Shown here in pieces: positions 9,058 through 18,044 of a stretch of DNA of 64,000 nt. The position numbers and the translations under genes were made by a program. Within the stretch, counting starts at the first letter, position 1; each line of letters starts with the position of its first letter. A model generated the notes under the pieces. That model was given only the letters and a program-made list of their open reading frames with translations, was not told where the DNA came from and searched no databases. The stretch is from Planctomycetaceae bacterium (lineage in GTDB: Bacteria > Planctomycetota > SZUA-567), in NCBI GenBank assembly GCA_021203245.1, contig JAJQBO010000092.1, forward strand, positions 1 to 64,000, given 5' to 3'.

Positions 9058-12000
9058 ACATAACCAGGTTCGCCATCCAGCGGCCCATCTTCACGACGAT
9101 GGTGACGCTCATTGTCGTCATTATCGGGTCGATTTCGCTCCTGCGCCTCCCCATCGACCTGATGCCCGACATCACCAACCCCGTCGTCAGCATCCGCACC
9201 GAATATGAAAACGCCAGCCCCGAGGTTATCGAGGAACTCGTCACCCGCCCCATCGAAGAGGCGATGGCCGCCGTGCCGGGCGCGGAAGAGGTGACGTCCA
9301 ATTCGTCCGAAGGCAACTCTAACGTCACTGTCAAGTTCACCTGGGGCACCGACATCGACGTCGCCGTCTCCGACGTCCGGGACCGCATCGACCGCGTGAT
9401 CAACCGCCTGCCCGACGACTGCGACCGCCCCACCCTGTTCAAGTTCGACTTCGCCTCCATGCCCATCGTCTTTATGGGCATCTCGAGCGAGATGGACCCG
9501 GTGGAGATGCGCCGCCTCATTGAAGACCAGATCAAGTTCCGCATTGAATCCATCAACGGCGTCGCCTCCATGACCATCTTCGGCGGCCGCGAGCGCGAGG
9601 TGTCGGTCGACGTCGACCCCTACCGCCTCCGCGCCATGGGCGTTTCGCTGGACCGGGTCATGACCGTCCTCAAGCGCGCCAACATCAACCGTCCCGCCGG
9701 CTATGTCGACCAGGGCAATTTGGAAATCACCATCCGCGCCCCGGGTGAATTCGCCTCGGTCGAAGAAATCCGCGAAACCGTCATCGTCGTCCGGGACGGG
9801 GTTCCGGTGCGGATCGGCGATATCGCCACGGTGACGGACGGCATGAACCGCATCCGCCGCGTCGCCCGCATGGACGGGCAGGACTCGGTCCGCATCGCCG
9901 TCATGCGCCAGTCGGGCGCAAACACGGTGCAGGTCGCCGCGCGGGTGGTGGAAGAGGTCGAGCGGCTCCAGGCCGAATACCACAACCTGAACATCAAGAT
10001 AATCGTCAACTCGGCAGACTACATCAACAACTCCATCGCCAACGTCTCCTCTTCCGCCCTGTTGGGCGGCGGGCTGGCCGTCATCCTGGTGCTCCTGTTC
10101 CTCCGGAACATTCTTTCGACCCTGGTTATCGCCATCTCCATTCCCGTCTCCATCATCGCCACCTTCGCCGTCCTCTACCTGGACGGCCTGACCCTCAACC
10201 TGATGACCCTGGGAGGCCTCGCCCTCGGCGTCGGCATGCTGGTGGACAACTCCATCGTGGTGCTGGAAAATATCTACCGCATCTACGAGGAAGAAGGGCT
10301 TGAAGGCGCCGACGCGGCGGAAAAAGGCACGAACGAAGTGTTCGCCGCCATCATCGCCTCGACCCTCACGACCCTCGTCGTGTTCCTGCCGCTGACCTTC
10401 ATCGAAGGGATGGCGGGGCTGCTGTTCCGCGAATTCGCGCTGGTGGTGGCGTTCTCGCTTATCTGCTCCCTCGCCGCCGCCGTGCTGCTAGTCCCCATGC
10501 TCGCCACCCGCATGATCCGGCTGCAACGGTCCGAGCCGAGAAAGGGTTTTGTCAAACACGCCTTCGACGCGAGCGAAGCCGGCTTCCGCGCCATGGAAAA
10601 CGAGTACAAGGCCGCCATCCACTGGTGCCTTGAACACCGCTGGACCACCCTTGGCGTCACCTTCCTGCTGCTCCTCGGATCAATCACCCTCATGGGGAAA
10701 ATCGACGTCGAGCAGATGCCGAAGACGGACGAAGGCAACCTCCAGGTCAACGCCGAGATGGAGGTCGGCATCCGCCTCGGCCTCATGTCCGAGCGGATGC
10801 GCGAACTGGAGATGATGATTATGTAAAACATCCCCGAGGTGCGGGCCATCATCTCCAACGTCGGCGGCTCGTCCTGGCGCGGCGTCGCCACCAACCAGGC
10901 CGGCATCAACGTCCGCCTCGGCACCCGCCTCGAACGCCAGCGCCTTGGGCAACGCTCCACCGAGCAGGTCGCGCAGCAACTCCGGCGCATGTTCGCCGAC
11001 GTGCCGGGCATGGAAATCCGCGTCGCCGAGGGCCGCTCCTTCGGCCGCGGCGGGATGGGCGGCTCGTCCGAGCCGGTGGAAATCGATGTGCGCGGCTACG
11101 ACATGAATTTGTCGCAGGAAATCGCCCACCAGGTCCTGTCGATCGTCAGGGGCGTGCCGGGCGTCGTCGACGCCCGCATCACCCGGGAAGGCCGCATGCC
11201 CGAAGCGCAACTGCGCATCGACCGACGAAAAGCCGCCGATCTCGGCCTGTGGGTCGAGGACATCGCCACCTTCCTCGAAATCTGCATGGCGGGCAAAACC
11301 GCCGCCGAGTACCGCGTCGACGGCAAGGAATATCCCATCGAAGTGCGGCTGGTGAATTCGGAGAAAATGACCCTGGACGAGCTCCTCAGCCTGTCCATCA
11401 CCAACGTCGACGGTCGGCAGGTGTCGCTGCGGAACGTCGTCTCCATCGTCGACGAAAAAGGCCCCACCGTCATCGAGCGGAAAAACCAGCAGCGCGTCAC
11501 CTCCATCCGCGCCGCCCTGTCGGGTGAGCGCGCCCTCGGGTCGGTCATGGACGAACTCAAGGAAGCGCTGCGGCTCATTCCCATGCCGAACGGTTTTATC
11601 ATCGAGTACGGCACCGAATACCAGGACCAGACCGACATGATGCAGGACCTCGTCTTCGGCGTTATCCTCGCGCTGGTCCTCGTCTACATGGTCATGGCCT
11701 GCCAGTTCGAAAGCCTCCGCGACCCGTTCGTCGTCATGTTCTCGGTGCCGCTGGCCGCCATCGGCGTCCTCACCATCCTGTTCATGACCAACACCACCAT
11801 CAACCTCCAGTCGATGATCGGCTGCATCATGCTGGGCGGCATCGTCGTCAACAACGCCATCATCCTGGTGGATTACGCCAACCTGCTGCGCCGCCGCGAC
11901 GGCTTCAAAGTCCGTAACGCCCTCGAGGAATCCGGCCGCCGCCGCCTGCGGCCCATTCTCATGACCGCCCTCACCACTATCCTCGGCCTGGTGCCGCTGG

Positions 12001-12179
12001 CCCTGGGCTGGGGCGACGGCGGCGAAGCGCAAGCGCCGATGGCGCGGGCGGTGGTGGGCGGGCTGACCACCTCCACCCTTATCACCCTGCTGGTGGTGCC
12101 GGTGGTGTACTCGCTTATCGAAACGCGGCGGGAAATCGAGGGGAGAACCAGCAAGCGGCTGCAAGCCGTCAAGGACTAG
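9054..12179 (+). pseudogene. RND efflux permease (AcrB/MdtB-like) interrupted by an in-frame TAA
   Basis: ORFs 9054..10826 and 10839..12179 are in the same frame and form one RND permease; TAA at 10824..10826 (ATG ATT ATG TAA AAC ATC CCC GAG) separates them. Confidence 0.85.
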
Positions 12180-12191
12180 CAAGGACGAGCC

Positions 12192-12962
12192 ATGCGCGCC
12201 CTTTTTGACGCCCACTGCCACCTCGATCCCGAAAACGGCGATGTCGCAGTTTCGTCGACAAAAATATGTAAAACCGAGCCGGTCGCCGTGTGCGGCCGGC
12301 TTTTGTGCGCGGTCGAGCCGGACGAATTCCCGCGCGTCGAAGCGGCGGCTTCCGAGTGGCCCCGCACGTGGCTCGCCTTTGGCGTGCATCCGTGGTACAG
12401 CGCCACCGCCGTCGCGGCTGGCGGATGGCGAGAAACGGTGGAAACGGCTTTGCATCGACACCCGGGCGCGTGGGTCGGGGAGATCGGCCTCGACGGATTG
12501 AAGCTGGACCGCTCGCCCATGGACGATCAGGAGACGGTGTTCCGCGCCCATCTGCGGCTCGCCAAGGATTTCAACAGGCCGGTCAATTTGCACTGCGTCA
12601 AGGCGTGGGAACCGCTGGTCGCGGCGTTGGACTCGCGCTATCTCGCGGACGGGGCGCGGCCGTTTATCATGCATTCCTTTGCCGGGCCGTACCAGTTTGT
12701 CGAAGCGCTGGCCGAGCGGGGCGCGTATTTCACCGTCGGCCAGCTTGCCGCGCGGCAGGATTCCCGCAAAGGGCGGGAACGCGCGGCCCTGTTCCCCGAA
12801 GACCGGCTCCTGCTCGAGTCCGACTCGTTTCTTGTTCCCGGCAGTGATGATGTGCACGAACTTTCCCACGCCCTCAATTGGCTCGCGGATGTGCGCGGAA
12901 CAAACGCCGAAAGCCTGGCCGCGATTCTCTGCGACAACGCCGCCCGGTTATTTCCCTCCTGA
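12192..12962 (+). CDS. TatD-family metal-dependent hydrolase
   Basis: MRALFDAHCHLDPE...FGVHPWY...WVGEIGLDGLK...NLHCVKAWEPL...FIMHSFAG...LLLESDS: TatD metal-binding motifs. Confidence 0.85.
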   Translation: MRALFDAHCHLDPENGDVAVSSTKICKTEPVAVCGRLLCAVEPDEFPRVEAAASEWPRTWLAFGVHPWYSATAVAAGGWRETVETALHRHPGAWVGEIGLDGLKLDRSPMDDQETVFRAHLRLAKDFNRPVNLHCVKAWEPLVAALDSRYLADGARPFIMHSFAGPYQFVEALAERGAYFTVGQLAARQDSRKGRERAALFPEDRLLLESDSFLVPGSDDVHELSHALNWLADVRGTNAESLAAILCDNAARLFPS

Positions 12963-13073
12963 CTCCACTTGCCGAAATTCCGAAAATAGGCGACAGTATG
13001 CCGGTACCTCCATCGCGGCGGGGCGGAGTGCCTTGCGCGGCGGAGCGTACCACACTGGAGAAAAGGAGATCCC

Positions 13074-13904
13074 ATGCAGACAAACCGCTTCGCCCTAGGG
13101 CTCGCGCTCGCGGCCGTGTTCCTCGCCGCCGCCGCCCTGCCAGCCGCCGAAAAACCCGAACGCGCCACCGATGACGAGGGCAACCTCCTTATCGCCGCCG
13201 TCGCCTGGAAACAGACGGCGGCCGAATACCGCGCCCTCTATTACCAGGGCTTCAACATCGCCCGCCTCCACCTCGACAACGCCCTCTGCGACCGGAGGCC
13301 GGGCGACAAGCCCCTCGCCGTCATTACCGACGTCGACGACACCATCTTGAGCGCCGTCAACTTCTGGGGCCACCTGGTCGGCACCGGCAAGGATTTCTTC
13401 GACGACGACATCTGGGACAAGTGGGTCGAGGCCGACCGCTTCGAAGCCATGCCGGGCGCGCTCGACTTCTTCAAGTACGCGGCCGACAACGGCGTCGAAG
13501 TTTTCTACGTCACGAACCGCGACCAGGGCGAAAACACCTACGCCCTCGCCACCCGCAACCTCCAGACCCACGGCTTCCCCTTTGTCGACGAAAAGCACCT
13601 GATCGTGCAACGCGACACCTCGAACAAGGAGACGCCGCAACAGGCCATCGCCGAAGAATACCAGGTGGTGGTGATGCTTGGCGACAACCTCAACGACTTT
13701 GCCCGCAAGTACTACGTCAAAGACGTGGACGAGCGCCTCGCCCTGATGGAAGAGGACCGCGCCCTCTACGGCACCAAGTACATCGTCTTCCCCAATCCCA
13801 CCGACGGCCACTGGATGCGCGCCATCTTCGGCGATTCCGAACCGCCCCCGAGCGAAGACAACCGCCGGACCTTCAAGGCGGCGGCGACGCGGTCGGCGTG
13901 GTAA
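13074..13904 (+). CDS. Secreted HAD-IIIB acid phosphatase (lipoprotein e(P4)/class B-like)
   Basis: 276 aa; signal peptide; AVITDVDDTILSAVNFW...VFYVTNRDQGENTYALATRNLQTHGFP...VVMLGDNLNDF. Confidence 0.85.
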   Translation: MQTNRFALGLALAAVFLAAAALPAAEKPERATDDEGNLLIAAVAWKQTAAEYRALYYQGFNIARLHLDNALCDRRPGDKPLAVITDVDDTILSAVNFWGHLVGTGKDFFDDDIWDKWVEADRFEAMPGALDFFKYAADNGVEVFYVTNRDQGENTYALATRNLQTHGFPFVDEKHLIVQRDTSNKETPQQAIAEEYQVVVMLGDNLNDFARKYYVKDVDERLALMEEDRALYGTKYIVFPNPTDGHWMRAIFGDSEPPPSEDNRRTFKAAATRSAW

Positions 13905-13932
13905 TGCGACGTGCGGGACCATTACGATAGTC

Positions 13933-13967
13933 AAAAAAAGGGACGCCGCGATGGCGTCCCTTTTTTT
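13933..13967. terminator. Bidirectional rho-independent terminator
   Basis: AAAAAAAGGGACGCCGCGATGGCGTCCCTTTTTTT. Confidence 0.85.
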
Positions 13968-14034
13968 CCTGTTTGGCCTTTTTGACGACGCTTCTGCCAG
14001 CCATTTTCACCAATCCATCCCAACCTCCCTCAAC

Positions 14035-14214
14035 CGTCACCCCGGCGGAAAAAACCTCCGCTGCATCTCAAACGGGAAGTTGTGACGGGGCAAGGCGGGT
14101 TGGACGCGGACGGCAGGGAATCCTGAATCGCATTGCAGCACAGGGTCATTCGCACCTTGCCCCGGCACAACCACACGCGTGCCCGCTGGTCGACGATTCA
14201 CCGCCGGGGTGACG
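14035..14214 (+). repeat. Family A REPIN-like element, subfamily A1, full length
   Basis: CGTCACCCCGGCGG ... CCGCCGGGGTGACG with inner TTGTGACGGGGCAAGG / CCTTGCCCCGGCACAA. Confidence 0.85.
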
Positions 14215-14278
14215 TGTGTGGGTGCCGATATGGACACTTTTGCGATGATTGACTAAAGGCAAAACAACTGAATAGAGA

Positions 14279-14362
14279 TCGTTCCTCGTTTGATCCGTCC
14301 GCTGGATCCCCGCGAACGCGGGGACCCAGAGGACCTGTCATAAAATGAACGGAGGTACATGC
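14279..14362. repeat. Family B repeat in permuted arrangement (arm - hairpin - arm)
   Basis: CGTTCCTCGTTTGATCCGTCCGCTGGATCCCCGCGAACGCGGGGACCCAGAGGACCTGTCATAAAATGAACGGAGGTACATGCCCG; left part matches the right arm and right part matches the left arm of 51055..51202 and 781..914. Confidence 0.7.
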
Positions 14363-14380
14363 CCGCCGCCCCGCTCTTCC

Positions 14381-15679
14381 TCACCCGAGATCGTTCATCC
14401 GCACCCGTATCGCATTCGCGTGGGCGGTCAACCCTTCCTTCTCGGCCATGAGGATAATGCGCCCGCCGTTGTCCCGCAGGCTTTCGGACGAATAGTCGAT
14501 GACCGACATGTCTTTCTGGAAATCCGCCACGCCGAGACTGGACGAGAACCGCGCCGCGCCGGTGGTCGGCAGGACGTGGTTGGTGCCGGCGAAATAGTCT
14601 CCAACCGGCTCCGACGACCAGGGACCGAGGAACACCGCCCCGGCGTTGACGACGTGATGCAGGAGCCGGCGCGGTTCGGCCGTCTGAATCTCGAGATGTT
14701 CCGGCGCGATGACGTTGGCGGCGTCCACCGCCGTCAGCAGGTCGGGACAGACGAAGATGCCGCCGTACCGGGTGAGGGCGCGGCGGACGGCGTCGGCGCG
14801 GGTGAGCGATTCGGTCATCCGCTCCGTCTCGTCCGCGACGGCGCGGGCGAGGTCGTCGCTGTCGGTCAACACGACGCCGGACTCGTAGCCTGAACCGTGC
14901 TCGACCTGCGACAACAGGTCGGCGGCGATGTAGCGCGGGTTGGCGGTGTCGTCGGCGATGATGACGATTTCCGACGGGCCGGCGACCGAGTCGAGCCCCA
15001 CCATGCCGAAGACCTGACGCTTGGCGGTGGCGACATAGGCGTTGCCCGGACCGACGATCTTGTCGACGCGGCGGATGGGCGCCGCGCCAAAGGCGAAGGC
15101 GGCAATCGCCTGCGCCCCGCCCAACCGGTAGATTTCGTCCACGCCCAGGTGTCCGGCAGTGGCGAGCATATACGGGTCGATCGTGCCGTCCCTGCGGGGC
15201 GGAATGGCGACGGCTATCTGCCGGACGCCCGCCAACTGCGCCGGGACGACGTTCATGATGAGGGACGAAAACAGCGGCGCGGTCCCGGCCGGGCAGTAGA
15301 CGCCCACCCGGAAGATGGGGAGCACGCGCTTCGCCAGGGTGACGCCGTCCGCCCCGTTCACCTCGTAGCCCCGACGCACCTGCGGCTGGTGGAAGGTCCG
15401 GACATTGTCGGCGGCACGCCGGACGGCATCGAGAAATTCCGGTTCGACCCGCGCTGTCGCCGCCGCGACGGCATCGGCCGGAATGCGGAGCGCCGAAGCG
15501 TCGGCAAGCGGCGCATCGAAGCGGTTGGCATAATCGACAAGGGCGTCTGTCCCGCGTTTCCGGATATCGCCAAGAATGGCGGCGACGGCGGCGCCGATTT
15601 CGTCGTCAATGTCGGCGGCGCGGCCGACTATGGCCAGAAACTGCGGTTCGGCAGGCGAAAACGTTCGGATCGGCAGCAT
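14381..15679 (-). CDS. hisD: Histidinol dehydrogenase
   Basis: FRVGVYCPAGTAPLFSSLIMNVVPAQLAGV..., KIVGPGNAYVATAKRQVFGMVGLDSVAGPSEIVIIADDTA, AEPRRLLHHVVNAGAVFLG, GTNHVLPTTGAARFSS. Confidence 0.95.
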   Translation of the reverse strand: MLPIRTFSPAEPQFLAIVGRAADIDDEIGAAVAAILGDIRKRGTDALVDYANRFDAPLADASALRIPADAVAAATARVEPEFLDAVRRAADNVRTFHQPQVRRGYEVNGADGVTLAKRVLPIFRVGVYCPAGTAPLFSSLIMNVVPAQLAGVRQIAVAIPPRRDGTIDPYMLATAGHLGVDEIYRLGGAQAIAAFAFGAAPIRRVDKIVGPGNAYVATAKRQVFGMVGLDSVAGPSEIVIIADDTANPRYIAADLLSQVEHGSGYESGVVLTDSDDLARAVADETERMTESLTRADAVRRALTRYGGIFVCPDLLTAVDAANVIAPEHLEIQTAEPRRLLHHVVNAGAVFLGPWSSEPVGDYFAGTNHVLPTTGAARFSSSLGVADFQKDMSVIDYSSESLRDNGGRIILMAEKEGLTAHANAIRVRMNDLG

Positions 15680-15761
15680 GATTACTCCCATACACCATGA
15701 AAAAAGCACCTTCCCGGTTCGGGCGGGTGCTCGTGATTTTTTTCTTCACCCCGTGCTGTTC

Positions 15762-17921
15762 CTATTTGTTCGCAGCCAGGGTCTTGTCGCGGTACTCGGC
15801 CCACTGCTTGTCGGAAGTGACAAACGAGAACCTGCCGCGAAGGTCCAGGAACAGGCGCCAGATGTCGCCGCTCAGGCGGTTGATGAGCTTCAACCGCACC
15901 AGGTTGTGGAGGAAGTCGAACATGTGGACGTAAAACACTTCCGATTCGCCCGATTCCATCCCGCGCGAGCGGTCGGTGGATTCCTGAATCGTCCGCAAGC
16001 CTTCGAGCAGACGCGCGAGATCGACCAGGTGATCGGCGACTTCGGGACGGCGCAGCGCCTGGTTCTGGTAGATCTTCCGCATCAGGCTGCCGGCGGTGGC
16101 GCTGGCTTCGCGAAGAAGGGCGCTGGCGACATCGACCGCCTGGACGAGATTGTAGGTCGACAGCGCGGTCTCGAACGAGACGATTTCCGCCTTCTGCGGC
16201 GCGACCGCGTTGGGTCCCTTGACGCCCGCCGCCTCGCGGCCGAGCGACTTGAGGGCGTCGTCGGGATCCTCCTGGCCGAGGGCAGCCATGAGGGAGGCGC
16301 GGAGATTCGCCAAAACCGGCACCTGGTCCTCGCCCACCTGGAGACGGTCGACCTGCTTCAAGGCCTCGTGCGCGCCGCTCGTTCTGGCCTCGAGTTCCGA
16401 CTCCAGCCGGCGCACCAGCCGGTGCAGTTCGTCGATAAACAGCGACGACGCCTGACCCGACGACTGGGACTGCATGGCCTGGATTTCCTTCTCGCGGTTT
16501 TCCAGGGCGCGCTGGATGCGGAGGCGTTCCATCCGTTCCGACTCGACCTCGTTCTTGAGGCGGTCGACCTCGAAGCGGACGCGGCGGCTCTCGATATCCA
16601 CCCCGGTCGCCTGGTTGCGGGCGCGGGTGAGTTCGTCCTTGAGCGCTTCCGATTCGGCCCCGAGCAGCTTGACCCTGCTCTCGAGTTCGCGAATCTTGGC
16701 CTGGTAGGTGGTCTCGAGCGTGCGGAGCGATTCCTCGCTCGCGACCTTGCCGCCCTCGACCTCGCCAAGGCGCATCCGCAAGTCGTCGACCTGCGCGGTC
16801 AGGGCTTCCTTTTCGGCCTGCAGGCCGGAGCGGCGGCGCTCTTCCGCGAGGGCGCGGGAGCGCAGTTCCTTTGCTTCCGCGTCGGCGGCGATCCACGCCT
16901 GCATATAGCCGTGGGCTTTTTCCGACATGGCGGTCAGGAGGGCGTTGATCTGGTTGGCGACGCTTTCCACCTCGCCGGCGCCGTAGAGGACCGAAAATTC
17001 CTTGCGCGCTCCGGCGGCGTTGGCGATGTCCGCCGCCGACGGCTGGGGCATGGCATGGCTCTGGGGCGGCGGCACCGACGCGATGACAGACGGCGGTTCG
17101 GGCGGCGGCGGCACGGCGGCCGCCTGGGCCTGGGCCAGTTCCAGCGATGCGTGGGGGCTCATGACCACCGTCGCCTCGGGTTGAATGTCGGTATCGGGCT
17201 TCGGCTTGGGGGGAGGCGGCGGCGGGGCGGCTTCGGCGACCTGGCGAAGCAGCTCTTCCATGTCGATATCGTCGACGTTTGTTTCGGAGGCGTCCGCGCC
17301 CCCGCTTTCGCCTGCGTCCGCCGCTGCGGCGGCGGGTATCTCCGGTTCGGCGGCGGCGGCTGTCTCCTGCTCGATGGAGGAAAGGAGTTCGTCGAGGTTG
17401 TCGGCTTCACCCAGCGTGTCGTCCTGGGCCGCCTCGGCTGCCTGGGCCGCTTCGGCGGCGTTGAGGGCTTCTTCGACCGGGTCAGGCTCGGCCGGTTCGA
17501 GATCGGGTTCCGGCACTGCCTCGGTTTTGGATGATTCGGCCTCGACAGCGCCGAAAAGCGCGTCGAGATCGTCCTGGCTGGCCGAGCCGGTGTCTTCTTC
17601 TTCCACCGCGGATTCCACCGCGGGAGCGGGTTCGTCCGACCCGCCGACAGCGGCGAACAGGGCGTCGATATCGTCCTGGTTGGCGACGCCCGCCTCGTCG
17701 CCGCCCGCCGTTTCGTCGGTGGCTGGCGCGGGCGCGGGTTCGGCCGGACCGGCGGCATCGTCGACGCCCGCCGCGGCGAACAGGGCGTCTATGTCGTCCT
17801 GGCTGGCCGGACCGGTGAGATCGGCCGGCGGCTGCGGCGTCGGGGCCGCGGCGGCATCGTCGTCGCCGCCCAGGCCGCCCGCAAGCAGTTTATCGATGTC
17901 GTCCTGGTTGAAATCGGCCAT
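15762..17921 (-). CDS. Coiled-coil protein with N-terminal array of FliM/FliN-like QDDIDALF motifs
   Basis: MADFNQDDIDKLLAGG, ASQDDIDALFAAAG, ANQDDIDALFAAVG, ASQDDLDALFGAVE, DNLDELLSSIE, NVDDIDMEELLRQVAE followed by a long heptad-rich region. Confidence 0.75.
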   Translation of the reverse strand: MADFNQDDIDKLLAGGLGGDDDAAAAPTPQPPADLTGPASQDDIDALFAAAGVDDAAGPAEPAPAPATDETAGGDEAGVANQDDIDALFAAVGGSDEPAPAVESAVEEEDTGSASQDDLDALFGAVEAESSKTEAVPEPDLEPAEPDPVEEALNAAEAAQAAEAAQDDTLGEADNLDELLSSIEQETAAAAEPEIPAAAAADAGESGGADASETNVDDIDMEELLRQVAEAAPPPPPPKPKPDTDIQPEATVVMSPHASLELAQAQAAAVPPPPEPPSVIASVPPPQSHAMPQPSAADIANAAGARKEFSVLYGAGEVESVANQINALLTAMSEKAHGYMQAWIAADAEAKELRSRALAEERRRSGLQAEKEALTAQVDDLRMRLGEVEGGKVASEESLRTLETTYQAKIRELESRVKLLGAESEALKDELTRARNQATGVDIESRRVRFEVDRLKNEVESERMERLRIQRALENREKEIQAMQSQSSGQASSLFIDELHRLVRRLESELEARTSGAHEALKQVDRLQVGEDQVPVLANLRASLMAALGQEDPDDALKSLGREAAGVKGPNAVAPQKAEIVSFETALSTYNLVQAVDVASALLREASATAGSLMRKIYQNQALRRPEVADHLVDLARLLEGLRTIQESTDRSRGMESGESEVFYVHMFDFLHNLVRLKLINRLSGDIWRLFLDLRGRFSFVTSDKQWAEYRDKTLAANK

Positions 17922-18044
17922 CAGCCCCCCGTCCTCTTTGCAGCATGGCGGCCCCCAGATTTCTGCCACCGAATAGAAACAAATTCGGAACTATCTTACC
18001 CAAATCCAAGCCCCGATGCAACATCGACTTGCAAACCCGGCGGG

